Assembly: GCF_003003355.1 (NCBI RefSeq)
Contig: NZ_PVTQ01000002.1
Span: 1 to 64,000, forward strand
Reading direction: 5' to 3'
Source: Donghicola tyrosinivorans
Lineage (GTDB): Bacteria; Pseudomonadota; Alphaproteobacteria; Rhodobacterales; Rhodobacteraceae
Length of the DNA: 64,000 nt
In this document: one piece after another, positions 8,540 through 17,962 of the stretch
Layout: every line of letters starts with the position of its first letter
Position numbering within the stretch: position 1 is the stretch's first letter
The notes under the pieces: generated by a model
The model's input: the letters and a program-made list of their open reading frames with translations, nothing else
Databases searched by the model: none
What the model was told of the DNA's origin: nothing
Program-made: the position numbers and the translations under genes

Positions 8540-9547
8540 ATGACCGAACACACTGATCTGGTGGCCGAGATCGAAGCCTTCGAAGAGAAACTGGCGCTGG
8601 CAAGGGCCTCGATCACCAAACGGTTCATCGGTCAGACCCGCGTGGTGGATCTGACCCTGACGGCATTGTTGTGCGGCGGGCATGGTTTGCTGATCGGTCT
8701 GCCCGGTCTGGGCAAGACGCGACTGGTGGAAACCCTGTCCACGGTGATGGGCCTGAACGGCAAGCGCGTGCAGTTCACCCCCGACCTGATGCCTGCGGAT
8801 ATTCTGGGGTCCGAAGTTCTAGAAACCGATGCTGATGGTCGCCGGAGTTTCCGCTTTATCGAAGGGCCGATCTTTTGCCAGCTTTTGATGGCCGATGAGA
8901 TCAACCGCGCCAGCCCGCGCACCCAGTCGGCGCTATTGCAGGCGATGCAGGAAAAGGCGGTCTCGATCGCGGGGGAAACCCGTCCGCTGGCGGCACCCTT
9001 CCACGTGCTGGCAACTCAGAACCCGCTAGAGCAAGAGGGCACCTATCCCCTGCCCGAAGCGCAGTTGGACCGCTTTCTTGTGCAGATTGACGTGGAATAC
9101 CCTGACCGCGACACGGAAAAGGCCATTCTGCTGGCGACCACCGGTCTGGTCGAGGAAGAGTCTGAACAGGTCTTTACTGCTGCCGAGTTGATCCGCGCCC
9201 AACAATTGCTGCGCCGGATGCCGGTAGGCGAAAGCGTGGTCGAGTTGATCCTTGATCTGGTCCGTGCCTTCCGTCCCGAAGACCCCAGCGCCCTGCCCGA
9301 AGCTATGCGTGACGTGGCCTTTGGCCCTGGTCCCCGTGCGGCCCAATCGTTGATGCTGGCGGTGCGGGCGGCGGCGATGTTGAACGGTCGCCTTGCCCCC
9401 AGCGCCGAGGATGTGGCCGCAATGGCCGCGCCCGTCCTGCGTCACCGGATGCAGCTTAGCTTTGCGGCCCGTGCGCGCGGTGCCAACCTGAGTGATCTGA
9501 TTGCCACCGGCGTGGCCCGTGTCACCGGAATTGAGGCAGCCGCTTGA
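8540..9547 (+). CDS. MoxR-family AAA+ ATPase
   Basis: 335 residues. Walker A GLPGLGKT, Walker B LLMADEIN, sensor 1 ATQNPLEQEGTYPLPEAQLDRF, and a sensor-2 region place it in the MoxR subfamily. MoxR ATPases act as chaperones that mature or remodel partner proteins, often von Willebrand factor A (VWA) proteins. ATG at 8540 with GCAGGGA upstream; longer frames into the DUF1285 gene are rejected. First gene of a four-gene operon: the next gene starts inside its stop codon (TTGA overlap). It probably powers assembly or folding of the two large membrane-anchored proteins encoded downstream. Confidence 0.95.
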   Translation: MTEHTDLVAEIEAFEEKLALARASITKRFIGQTRVVDLTLTALLCGGHGLLIGLPGLGKTRLVETLSTVMGLNGKRVQFTPDLMPADILGSEVLETDADGRRSFRFIEGPIFCQLLMADEINRASPRTQSALLQAMQEKAVSIAGETRPLAAPFHVLATQNPLEQEGTYPLPEAQLDRFLVQIDVEYPDRDTEKAILLATTGLVEEESEQVFTAAELIRAQQLLRRMPVGESVVELILDLVRAFRPEDPSALPEAMRDVAFGPGPRAAQSLMLAVRAAAMLNGRLAPSAEDVAAMAAPVLRHRMQLSFAARARGANLSDLIATGVARVTGIEAAA

Positions 9548-10413
9548 CCGACGCCGCTTCCCTTCGCAGCCGCGCCGAGGCGGTCGCAGCCGCCTATCCA
9601 CCGCTTCTGGCCAGTGCCGAGCGGCTGGCGGCCAACGTCCAGATGGGCGAGCATGGCCGCAGGCGTTCCGGCTCTGGCGATGCCTTTTGGCAGTACCGGC
9701 CTTTGGTGCAAGGGGACGAGGCGCGCTTGATCGACTGGCGTCGCTCGGCCCGTGGGGATGAGCAATTCATCAAACAGCGCGAATGGGAAGTGGCCCAAAG
9801 CATGTTGCTCTGGGTGGATCAGGCTGCCTCAATGGGTTTTGCCAGTAGCGACGGCCTGACCACCAAGGCGGAACGTGCGCGTCTGTTGGGCTTGGCAGTT
9901 GCGGTGTTGCTGGTGCGTGGCGGCGAACGGGTGGCCTTGGGTGCCAGCCTGCCCCCCAGACGGGGCGAGGCGCAGTTGCAGCGGATCACAGCGGCTTTGA
10001 CCGCGGACCGGCCCGAAGATTTCGGCGCGCCTGATTTGACGCCGATGGTGCCGAACAGTCGGGCCTTGGTGATCTCGGACTTTCTGGGGGATCTGGCGCC
10101 ATTGCGTGAGATGCTGGGAAAAGCCGTGGCGCGGGGCATTCGCGGCACGCTTTACCAAATCCTTGATCCCGCCGAAGAGGAATTCCCGTTCCGTGGGCGC
10201 ACCATCTTTGAAAGCATGGCGGGCGGTTTGAAACACGAAACCTTGCAGGCCGACGCATTGCGCGATCGTTATCTGCAACGGCTGGCCGAGAGGAAGGCCG
10301 AGCTGCACGATCTGGCCTCTGCCTCTGGATGGCGGGTTGGGTTGCATCACACCAATGACGCCTCGCAGTCGGCGCTGCTGTGGCTTTACGAAGCCGTACA
10401 AGGAGGGGTCTGA
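9544..10413 (+). CDS. DUF58 protein (MoxR partner)
   Basis: 289 residues. The signature segment GSGDAFWQYRPLVQGDEARLIDWRRSAR, with the conserved R-x-Y-x-x-G-D-x-x-R-x-I-D-W pattern, defines DUF58; the C-terminal half resembles a VWA-like fold. No obvious transmembrane helix. Start is a TTG at 9544 whose last bases overlap the moxR TGA, indicating translational coupling. DUF58 proteins nearly always sit directly behind moxR and are thought to be clients or adaptors of the ATPase. Confidence 0.92.
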   Translation: MTDAASLRSRAEAVAAAYPPLLASAERLAANVQMGEHGRRRSGSGDAFWQYRPLVQGDEARLIDWRRSARGDEQFIKQREWEVAQSMLLWVDQAASMGFASSDGLTTKAERARLLGLAVAVLLVRGGERVALGASLPPRRGEAQLQRITAALTADRPEDFGAPDLTPMVPNSRALVISDFLGDLAPLREMLGKAVARGIRGTLYQILDPAEEEFPFRGRTIFESMAGGLKHETLQADALRDRYLQRLAERKAELHDLASASGWRVGLHHTNDASQSALLWLYEAVQGGV

Positions 10414-10418
10414 CCGCG

Positions 10419-13160
10419 ATGTTTGGCGCTCTTGGATTTGCCTCGCCTTGGCTGCTGTTCGGCCTATTTGCCCTGCCTTTGCTGTGGTTGCTGCTGCGGG
10501 CGGTGCCGCCTGCGCCGGTGCGGCGGCGGTTCCCCGGTGTGGCGCTGCTGCTGGGGCTGAAAGATGACGAACAGCAAAGCGACAAAACGCCTTGGTGGCT
10601 GCTGTTGCTGCGGATGCTAGCGGTTGCTGCGCTGATCGTTGGCCTTGCAGGGCCAGTGCTGAACCCTGACGCCCGTCAAACAGGGCGTGGGCCGTTGCTG
10701 GTGGTTCTGGATGCCACATGGGGCAGCGCGCCTGACTGGCGTGGTCGCATGGCGCGTCTGGATGCCATGCTGGCCGAGGCTGGCCGCGCTGGCCGTCCCG
10801 TTGCCGTCATGCCCCTGTCCGCGCCAAGTGAGGTCGGCTTTGCCCCCGCCGCGACCGTGCGCGAAAGCTTGCCCGGTGTGGTGCCTGCTGCTTGGCCGCC
10901 CTTGATGGACACAGTGCCTTTGCCCGAGGGGGATTTTGATACGTGGTGGCTGTCGGATGGTCTGGACCACGCAGGCCGTGCCGACTTGGCCGCCCGTCTG
11001 TCAGAACGTGGCACCCTTAGCGTTTATGAAACCCCGTCCAATCCGATGGCATTGCTGCCCGCCAGTTTCGATGGCGGCGTGGTCACTGTGCCTGTACGCC
11101 GTTTGTCTCCGGGTCCCGAACTGCCCGTCACCGTGCAGGCGATCGGTCCCGATCCGGCAGGGGTCGAGCGGGTGCTGGCTGACGGCATCGCCACCTTTGC
11201 CTCTGGCGGGACCGAGGCGGAATTGCAGATGGAATTGCCTGCCGAGCTACGCGCCCGTGTCCAGCGCTTTGTGATCGAGGGCGTGCGCAGCGCCGCCGGT
11301 GTCACTCTGACCGATGACCGTCTACAACGGCGCGAAGTCGCGCTTATCGACGGGGGGCGGAACCGTGAAACCATCGATCTGCTGTCGCCGCTGCACTATC
11401 TGCGGCAGGCGTTGGAGCCTTCGGCCGATCTGCTGGATGGCCCGCTGGACGAGATAATCCCCGCCAACCCCGACGTGATCATTCTAGCCGATGTGGCCCG
11501 ACTGGCCCCTGCCGAGGAAGAAAAGCTGCTGGAGTGGGTGAACAACGGCGGCCAGTTGGTGCGCTTTGCCGGTCCCCGTCTGGCGGCCAGCGATGTGGCC
11601 CGCGATGCCGAAGACCCCCTGCTGCCTGTGCGCCTGCGTGCCGGTGGTCGCAGCGTTGGCGGCGCCATGAGTTGGGGCGACCCCAAGGCGCTGGCCCCGT
11701 TTCCCGAGGATAGCCCCTTTGCGGGTCTGCCTGTCTCGGAAGAGGTTTCGGTCACGGCGCAGGTCGTCGCGCAACCCGATCCCACGCTGGCAGACCGCGT
11801 GATTGCGGCGCTGGATGACGGCACGCCTCTGGTTACCCGCAAAGAGCAGGGCGACGGTCAGGTGATCCTGTTCCACGTCACCGCGAATGCTGAATGGTCC
11901 AGTCTGCCGCTGTCAGGCCTTTTCGTGCAGATGCTAGAGCGTCTTTCGATCTCGTCCCTGACCGAACGTCCCAGCGCCGAGCAACTGGTAGGCACCACAT
12001 GGCAGCCGGTGCAGGTGCTGGACGGCTTCGGGCGGTTGTCGAATGGCGATACGCTGCAAGGGGTGGCGGGTGAGGTGCTGTTTGACGCGCCTCTTGGCCC
12101 TGATTTGCGCCCTGGTCTTTATGAAGGCGAAAACCGCCGCCTGTCCCGCAATGTGCTGGACGAAGACGCTGTGCTGCGTCCCGCCCAGTGGCCCGCGAAT
12201 GTGCGGCCCCAGCCCTTGGTGGCTCCTGCGGCCAAGCCCTTGGGCGGTCTGCTGCTAGGTCTGGCGGCGGCGTTGCTGCTGGTAGATTTGCTGGCCACCT
12301 TGGCTTTGGGCGGACGCCTGCGCGGGGCGGCGGCAACGCTCGCCGCGCTGATGCTGATCGCGCCGCAAGATGGCCGCGCCCAAGACGACGCGCTGCCCGA
12401 AATCACCGAAGAGCAGATCCTTGCGGCTTCAGAGGTCACGCTGGCCAATATCCTGACTGGCGATCAGGCGCTGGATGATCTGGCCTTTGCCGCCATGCGC
12501 GGCCTGTCTGATACGCTGTTTGACCGCACCTCGGTCGAACCGTCAGAGCCGCGCTCGGTTGATATCGAGAATGATGAGCTGTCGTTCTACCCGCTGCTCT
12601 ACTGGCCGATTACCCCTGACCAGTCGCGTCCGTCGCCGCAGGCCTATGGCAAGCTGAACGAATATCTGCGCGGGGGTGGGATGATCCTGTTCGACACCCG
12701 CGATGCGGATACCGCTGCGCTAGGCGCAAGCAGTCGCAACGCTCAGGTTCTGCGTGATCTGGCCGCGCCCTTGGATATTCCAGGGCTAGAGCCTGTGCCC
12801 TCGGACCACGTGCTGACCCGCAGCTTTTACCTGCTGCAAGACTTTCCGGGCCGCTACAACAGCCGCGATATCTGGGTCGAGGCCGCGCCAGAGGATGCGG
12901 TCCAGATCGAAGGCATGCCCTTCCGCGATTTGAACGACGGGGTGACGCCGGTGGTGATTGGCGGCAACGACTGGGCCAGCGCTTGGGCGGTGGATGAGCG
13001 CGGCTATGCCCTGCGCACCATCGGGCGCGGCTACACGGGCGAGCGTCAGCGGGAACTGGCATATCGCTTTGGCGTCAATCTGGTCATGCATGTGCTGACC
13101 GGCAACTATAAATCCGATCAGGTGCATGTGCCTGCTTTGCTGGACAGGTTGGGACAATGA
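10419..13160 (+). CDS. BatA-like membrane protein with C-terminal DUF4159 domain
   Basis: 913 residues. The N-terminus has two membrane helices enclosing an RRFPGVALLL segment, the arrangement of the aerotolerance-regulator (BatA) N-terminal domain. A long periplasmic-type region contains a Rossmann/amidotransferase-like segment (ILADVARLAPAEEEKLLEWV, then GGQLVRFAG). Another membrane helix lies near residues 610-635, and the last 220 residues are DUF4159 (SFYPLLYWPI, LNEYLRGGGMILFDTRD). ATG at 10419 follows AAGGAGGGG at 10400-10408. The stop overlaps the next start (ATGA). Part of the MoxR-DUF58 operon; probably a membrane-anchored client. No catalytic residue can be assigned. Confidence 0.88.
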   Translation: MFGALGFASPWLLFGLFALPLLWLLLRAVPPAPVRRRFPGVALLLGLKDDEQQSDKTPWWLLLLRMLAVAALIVGLAGPVLNPDARQTGRGPLLVVLDATWGSAPDWRGRMARLDAMLAEAGRAGRPVAVMPLSAPSEVGFAPAATVRESLPGVVPAAWPPLMDTVPLPEGDFDTWWLSDGLDHAGRADLAARLSERGTLSVYETPSNPMALLPASFDGGVVTVPVRRLSPGPELPVTVQAIGPDPAGVERVLADGIATFASGGTEAELQMELPAELRARVQRFVIEGVRSAAGVTLTDDRLQRREVALIDGGRNRETIDLLSPLHYLRQALEPSADLLDGPLDEIIPANPDVIILADVARLAPAEEEKLLEWVNNGGQLVRFAGPRLAASDVARDAEDPLLPVRLRAGGRSVGGAMSWGDPKALAPFPEDSPFAGLPVSEEVSVTAQVVAQPDPTLADRVIAALDDGTPLVTRKEQGDGQVILFHVTANAEWSSLPLSGLFVQMLERLSISSLTERPSAEQLVGTTWQPVQVLDGFGRLSNGDTLQGVAGEVLFDAPLGPDLRPGLYEGENRRLSRNVLDEDAVLRPAQWPANVRPQPLVAPAAKPLGGLLLGLAAALLLVDLLATLALGGRLRGAAATLAALMLIAPQDGRAQDDALPEITEEQILAASEVTLANILTGDQALDDLAFAAMRGLSDTLFDRTSVEPSEPRSVDIENDELSFYPLLYWPITPDQSRPSPQAYGKLNEYLRGGGMILFDTRDADTAALGASSRNAQVLRDLAAPLDIPGLEPVPSDHVLTRSFYLLQDFPGRYNSRDIWVEAAPEDAVQIEGMPFRDLNDGVTPVVIGGNDWASAWAVDERGYALRTIGRGYTGERQRELAYRFGVNLVMHVLTGNYKSDQVHVPALLDRLGQ

Positions 13161-15208
13161 GTTACGCACTGGCCTTTGATCCGCTGGTCCCGTGGTGGCT
13201 GGTCGCTGTCATTGCCGCGCTGGCGCTGGTGGTGGCTGGATTTGCGCGGGTGCGCCGCCTTTCAGGCTGGTGGCTGCGCGGGCTTGCGATGCTGCTAATC
13301 GCTGCGGCTCTAACGGGACCTGCCTTGCAGACCGAAACCCGCCAGCCCCTGAATGATATCGTCCTCTTGGTCGAGGACCTCAGCGCCAGCCAGCGTTTGT
13401 CCGATCGCGCACAGCAAACCACCGCCGCTGCCGAGGCTTTGGCTGCTGAAATCGCAGCCCGACCGAATACCGAGTTACGCCGGATCAAGCTGGGCGACGG
13501 GCAGGACAATGACGGCACGCTGTTGATGCATGCCCTGTCCGAAGCATTGGCCGAGGAACCCTCGGGCCGTGTTGCAGGGGCGATCCTGCTGTCGGACGGG
13601 CGTCTGCATGATCTGGGTGCCGCGCCCAATATGCCTGCGCCGCTGCATCTATTGCTGACCGGCCAGCCCTCGGACTGGGACCGCCGCCTGATTGTGCGCA
13701 ACGCGCCGGCCTTTGCCATTCTGGGCGAAGAGATTACGCTGACCCTCAAGATCGAAGATCAGGGCAATGTGCCTGTGGGTGCCGATTTCGCCTCGCTTTC
13801 CTTATCCGTGGATGGGGGAGAGGCGCAGTCGTTCCGCGTGCCCGTCGGGCAAGATCTGGAATTGCCGGTGACGCTGCCTCATGCGGGGCGCAACGTGATT
13901 GAATTCCGCGTGGCTGCGGATGACAGCGAACTGACCGACCGTAACAATAGCGCCCTTGTGCAGATCAACGGGGTGCGGGATCGCTTGTCGGTTCTGCTGG
14001 TCTCGGGCGTACCGCACGCGGGCGAACGTACGTGGCGGAACCTTCTGAAATCCGACAGCAGCGTTGATCTGGTCCATTTCACCATTCTGCGTCCGCCGGA
14101 AAAGCAGGACGGCGTGCCTGTGACCGAACTTTCGCTGATCGCCTTCCCAACGCGTGAGTTGTTCCTTGAGAAGATCAACGACTTCGACCTGATCATCTTT
14201 GATCGCTACAAGCGGCGCGGCATTCTGCCTGCGCTCTATCTGGATAGCGTGCGGAACTATGTCGAACAGGGCGGGGCGGTGTTGATCTCGGCGGGACCGG
14301 ATTATGCGGGGGCGGACAGCATCTACCGCTCGCCCCTTGGGGCTGTTGTGCCGGGCGAGCCGACCGCGAGGGTGATCGAAGAGGGCTATCTGCCCCGAGT
14401 CACCGATATGGGCCAGCGCCATCCCGTGACCGAAGGGCTTGGCCCGCTGGAAGGCGATCCCACATGGGGCCGCTGGCTGCGTCAGGTCGAGGTTGATCCG
14501 GGTGAAGGCGATGTGGTCATGACCGGCGTCGATGACATGCCCCTGCTGATCCTTGATCGTGTGGGCGAGGGACGCGTGGCGCTGTTGACCTCAGACCAAG
14601 CGTGGCTTTGGAGCCGCGGGTTTGAAGGGGGCGGGCCTCAGTTGGAACTGTTGCGCCGTCTGGCCCACTGGATGATGGGCGAACCTGATCTGGAAGAAGA
14701 GGCGTTGACCGCCACGGCAACCGGCCAGCAAATCCGGATTATCCGGCGGGCTGTAACCGAAGACGTGGGTTCTGTCACAGTGACCGCACCTGATGGTTCG
14801 ACCACGGACCTGACCATGCAAGAGGTCAGCCCCGGCCGTTTTGAGGCGCTGTATGATGGGGCTGATATTGGCCTCTATCGGATCGCCGAGGGCACCCGAG
14901 AGACCGTGATCGGCCTTGGCCCCGCCGCACCGCGTGAGTTTGAACAAACCATCGCCAGCGGTGAAGACCTGTTGCCGGTGCTGCGCGGTACCAACGGCGG
15001 GGTGTGGACCCTGTCTGACGGCGTGCCGGACCTGCGGGATGTGCGTGCTGGGCGTCCGGCCATCGGACGCGGCTGGATCGGTCTGACGCCGCGCGATGCC
15101 TCGGACGCGCGGGACATTACCCGCGTGCCTCTGCTGCCTGCGTGGCTGGTGTTACTGGTGATTTCGGGACTGGTTCTGGCCGGTTGGTTGCGCGAAGGGC
15201 GCAACTGA
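13157..15208 (+). CDS. Large membrane protein of the MoxR operon, VWA/amidotransferase-like
   Basis: 683 residues. Two N-terminal helices (about residues 13-30 and 38-57), a large extracytoplasmic body, and one C-terminal helix (LPAWLVLLVISGLVLAGWL). Near residue 70 VLLVEDLSASQR occupies the place of a VWA MIDAS strand but lacks the canonical DxSxS; ILLSDGRLHDLG follows about 70 residues later. A mid-protein segment (DLIIFDRYKRRGILP, then GGAVLISAGPDY) looks like the class I glutamine-amidotransferase-like fold reported for such proteins. ATG at 13157 overlaps the upstream stop by four bases. Likely the second membrane client of the MoxR ATPase; biochemical role unknown. Confidence 0.82.
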   Translation: MSYALAFDPLVPWWLVAVIAALALVVAGFARVRRLSGWWLRGLAMLLIAAALTGPALQTETRQPLNDIVLLVEDLSASQRLSDRAQQTTAAAEALAAEIAARPNTELRRIKLGDGQDNDGTLLMHALSEALAEEPSGRVAGAILLSDGRLHDLGAAPNMPAPLHLLLTGQPSDWDRRLIVRNAPAFAILGEEITLTLKIEDQGNVPVGADFASLSLSVDGGEAQSFRVPVGQDLELPVTLPHAGRNVIEFRVAADDSELTDRNNSALVQINGVRDRLSVLLVSGVPHAGERTWRNLLKSDSSVDLVHFTILRPPEKQDGVPVTELSLIAFPTRELFLEKINDFDLIIFDRYKRRGILPALYLDSVRNYVEQGGAVLISAGPDYAGADSIYRSPLGAVVPGEPTARVIEEGYLPRVTDMGQRHPVTEGLGPLEGDPTWGRWLRQVEVDPGEGDVVMTGVDDMPLLILDRVGEGRVALLTSDQAWLWSRGFEGGGPQLELLRRLAHWMMGEPDLEEEALTATATGQQIRIIRRAVTEDVGSVTVTAPDGSTTDLTMQEVSPGRFEALYDGADIGLYRIAEGTRETVIGLGPAAPREFEQTIASGEDLLPVLRGTNGGVWTLSDGVPDLRDVRAGRPAIGRGWIGLTPRDASDARDITRVPLLPAWLVLLVISGLVLAGWLREGRN

Positions 15209-15211
15209 CCG

Positions 15212-15580
15212 CTACTGCGGCAGGATCAGCTTGAACAGGGTCTTGCTGGGGCCGGCCTCACTGCAAATGCCGCGAATATAGACCGTCCGGATGCCGTCAG
15301 GGATATCCACACCGGTGATCGAGCGGGTAAAGGGCTTGGTCGGATCGTGGGGATGCATCAACTCGCGCGTGGCCAGCACGCGCCCGTTGCGGGTCAGGAT
15401 ATCCCAGCCGCTGGCATAGTGGTCCCAGCCTTCATCGGCATGGGCAAGGGTCACGGTAAAGCGCCAGAACATGCCGTTCCGGCTGGCCTCGGCGTCCAGA
15501 ATCCGGACATCTCCGGCAAGCGCGGGGGCTGCCGACAAAGCGATGATTCCAAATGTCAGGGCGCGGAAAAGCTGTTTCAT
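15212..15580 (-). CDS. Secreted small protein, unknown function
   Basis: 122 residues with a clear Sec signal peptide (MKQLFRALTFGIIALSAAPALAG, cleavage probably after ALA). The mature part is a beta-rich domain (DVRILDAEASRNGMFWRFTV, DGIRTVYIRGICSE) with a single cysteine. I do not recognise a named domain. It resembles small periplasmic proteins found in many Rhodobacterales. Convergent with the MoxR operon (stop codons four bases apart), so probably unrelated to it functionally. Confidence 0.75.
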   Translation of the reverse strand: MKQLFRALTFGIIALSAAPALAGDVRILDAEASRNGMFWRFTVTLAHADEGWDHYASGWDILTRNGRVLATRELMHPHDPTKPFTRSITGVDIPDGIRTVYIRGICSEAGPSKTLFKLILPQ

Positions 15581-15617
15581 GCGTCCGAACGTAGCATTCC
15601 CGTCCGGACATGACTGC

Positions 15618-16337
15618 TCACATCCCTGTGGGAGGGGCGATCTTGTCGCTGCTATCCATCAAAACTGCGCGAGAGTTTGAAGCAAACTCGCGCCGGTAGA
15701 GGACAAGCACCGTAAACAGCGTGGCCGCCAGTAGGGCGTATGATCCCAAAAGCCACGCCGCAGACCCCAGCGCAAAATAGACCGACCGCAGACCCCTGTT
15801 GAAGGCGCGGGCGGCGCTGATGTTCAGGGACGCCGCTTTTGCCGCGCGGGGGTAGGCGGTTTCGTTGGTAATGTCATTCGGCACCGCTGCCATCAGCACG
15901 GCGCAATAGCCGAACAGGCGGTTGGACCAGACGAATTTCAGGAAGGCGTTGGTCAGAAAGACCATGATCAGCATGATCTTGATCTCCCACACCACGGCGG
16001 GGGCGGTGTCCAGCGTCAGTTCCGATGCGACGCCCTGCAACTGTTCCGAATTGCCAATCGCCGCAAAGCCGCCGCCCAAAGCAATCATGCTGGCCGAGGC
16101 GAAAAAGCTGGTCGCCTGACGCAGACCGCTAAGGACTGTTGCGTCAAAGATGCGCGGGGTGCGGGTGACCAGTTCGACCATCCACTGGCGGCGGTACTCG
16201 GCCATCAGCACCGAGACCGAGGGATTCTTGCCCGGGTTCTCGATGCGCAAACCAATCATGATCCATGACACCATCAAAAGGGTCACAGCGATGAAATCCA
16301 GCGGGGCGAATAGGGCGAGGCGGTCAGTCCATGTCAT
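15618..16337 (-). CDS. DUF599 membrane protein
   Basis: 239 residues from the ATG at 16337; the frame extends to 16463 but enters the glcD start region, so the shorter version is chosen. Four hydrophobic segments are visible: near residues 10-27, 75-95, 115-135 and 185-215. Between them, RRQWMVELVTRTPRIFDA and NDITNETAYPRAAKAASLN (conserved N-x-x-x-R-G-x-R-x-x-Y-F later) match DUF599, a family of integral membrane proteins of unknown function. Divergent from glcD. Confidence 0.8.
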   Translation of the reverse strand: MTWTDRLALFAPLDFIAVTLLMVSWIMIGLRIENPGKNPSVSVLMAEYRRQWMVELVTRTPRIFDATVLSGLRQATSFFASASMIALGGGFAAIGNSEQLQGVASELTLDTAPAVVWEIKIMLIMVFLTNAFLKFVWSNRLFGYCAVLMAAVPNDITNETAYPRAAKAASLNISAARAFNRGLRSVYFALGSAAWLLGSYALLAATLFTVLVLYRREFASNSRAVLMDSSDKIAPPTGM

Positions 16338-16431
16338 GGGGTGAAATTTACTTCGGGAGGTTACGGGTTGCCAGATGGAAAAATTGGTTATATTTTTTGA
16401 CCAGTGACGCAGAGTCAGTGAGGAGCCCGCC

Positions 16432-17880
16432 ATGGAAATGCCAGCCCCGAACCCCGCCATCATGGCGAAGAAAGCAGAATTGGTCAGAAGATTGTCCGAG
16501 GTTCTGCCAAGCGATGCCGTGATCCACGATGAGGCCGAGACCCGGGCCTATGAATGCGATGCGCTGACAGCTTACCGCTGCCCGCCTTTGGCCGCCGTGC
16601 TGCCTGCCTCAACGGCTGAGGTCTCGGACGTTTTGCGCATCTGCCATGAGATGGGCGTGCCGGTGGTACCCCGTGGCTCTGGCACGTCTTTGGCGGGTGG
16701 GGCGCTGCCGACAGCAGATTCGGTGATCCTTGGCGTGGCGCGGATGAACGCGGTGCTGGAGACCGACTATGACAACCGCTTTATCCGCGTACAGACGGGC
16801 CGCACGAACCTGAGCGTCACCGGCGCGGTTGAGGCGGATGGCTTCTTTTACGCGCCTGATCCATCGTCGCAGTTGGCCTGTGCGATTGCGGGGAACATCG
16901 CCATGAACTCGGGCGGGGCGCACTGCCTGAAGTACGGCGTGACCACGAACAACCTGATGGGCGTAACAATGGTGCTGATGGATGGCACCGTCACCGAGAT
17001 CGGCGGCGCGCATCTGGATGCGGCGGGGTTGGATCTACTGGGCGTGATCTGTGGCTCGGAAGGGCAGCTGGGCGTTGTGACCGAGGCCACCTTGCGCATT
17101 CTGGCGAAGCCCGAAGGGGCATTGCCGGTGTTGATGGGCTTTGACACCAACGAAGGCGCGGGCGCTTGTGTGTCCGACATCATCAAGGCGGGGGTTCTGC
17201 CCGTGGCGATCGAGTTTATGGACCGCCCCTGCATTGAGGCCTGCGAGGCCTTTGCCAAGGCGGGATACCCCATGTGCGAGGCGCTGCTGATCATCGAGGT
17301 CGAAGGCAGCCCTGAGGAAATCCAACACCAGCTTGGTCTGATCAAAGAGATCGCCGCCGCCCATAATCCGGTGGACTACCGCGAGGCCGCGGATGCGGAT
17401 GAGGCCTATCGCATCTGGCTGGGCCGCAAGTCCGCCTTTGGCGCGATGGGGCAGATCAACGACTATATGTGTCTGGACGGGACCATTCCCGTCTCGGCCC
17501 TGCCTCATGTGCTGCGCCGCATCGGCGAGCTGAGCAAGCATTATGGCTTGGGCGTGGCGAACGTGTTCCACGCAGGCGACGGCAATATGCATCCGCTGAT
17601 CCTTTATAATGCGAACCAGCCCGGTCAGTTGGAGCTGTGTGAGGCATTTGGTGCAGACATCTTGCGTCTGTGTGTCGAAGTGGGTGGCTGCCTGACGGGC
17701 GAACACGGTGTCGGCATCGAGAAGCGCGATCTGATGGTGGATCAGTTCGCCCCAGCCGATCTGGAAGCGCAGATGGCGGTGAAGGATGTGTTCGATCCCG
17801 CATGGCTTTTGAATCCGGCCAAGGTATTCCCGCTGGCGTCCTCGGAAGGGCGCCGCGCTGTGAAGATCGCCGCCGAGTAA
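16432..17880 (+). CDS. glcD: Glycolate oxidase subunit GlcD (FAD-linked)
   Basis: 482 residues. FAD-binding PCMH domain with PVVPRGSGTSLAGGALP and the later TGEHGVGIEKRDLM motif typical of GlcD/D-lactate dehydrogenase-type flavoproteins; HAGDGNMHPLILY carries the conserved active-site histidines. Catalyses oxidation of glycolate to glyoxylate, passing electrons through GlcE and GlcF to the quinone pool. ATG at 16432 with GAGGAG seven bases upstream. First gene of glcDEF. In marine bacteria this supports use of phytoplankton-derived glycolate. The 95 bp upstream include an AT-rich patch that probably holds the promoter. Confidence 0.95.
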   Translation: MEMPAPNPAIMAKKAELVRRLSEVLPSDAVIHDEAETRAYECDALTAYRCPPLAAVLPASTAEVSDVLRICHEMGVPVVPRGSGTSLAGGALPTADSVILGVARMNAVLETDYDNRFIRVQTGRTNLSVTGAVEADGFFYAPDPSSQLACAIAGNIAMNSGGAHCLKYGVTTNNLMGVTMVLMDGTVTEIGGAHLDAAGLDLLGVICGSEGQLGVVTEATLRILAKPEGALPVLMGFDTNEGAGACVSDIIKAGVLPVAIEFMDRPCIEACEAFAKAGYPMCEALLIIEVEGSPEEIQHQLGLIKEIAAAHNPVDYREAADADEAYRIWLGRKSAFGAMGQINDYMCLDGTIPVSALPHVLRRIGELSKHYGLGVANVFHAGDGNMHPLILYNANQPGQLELCEAFGADILRLCVEVGGCLTGEHGVGIEKRDLMVDQFAPADLEAQMAVKDVFDPAWLLNPAKVFPLASSEGRRAVKIAAE

Positions 17881-17891
17881 GGAAACAGGGC

Positions 17892-17929
17892 GAGGGGGCC
17901 GTCTGCCCCCTCTTGGGCCTTTGGCCCAA
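17892..17929 (+). other. Two tandem GC-rich hairpins inside the glc operon
   Basis: Hairpin 1: GAGGGGG/CCCCCTC (17892-17912). Hairpin 2: TTGGGCC-TTT-GGCCCAA (17913-17929). No U-tract follows directly; a copy of the dispersed motif comes next. They may stabilise the glcD 3' end or attenuate read-through into glcEF. Confidence 0.5.
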
Positions 17930-17933
17930 TTCA

Positions 17934-17962
17934 CCCCCGAGAGTATTTGGACAATAAAGAAG
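17934..17962 (+). repeat. Dispersed intergenic motif, copy 1
   Basis: CCCCCGAGAGTATTTGG followed by ACAATAAAGAAG, ending exactly at the glcE start codon. See the finding on this motif family. Confidence 0.6.

Noticed and set aside
16385-16403. TGGT-N11-ACCA upstream of glcD as a GlcC/GntR-type operator
   Set aside because: Arms are only four bases and the spacing is too long for the FadR/GlcC type site.
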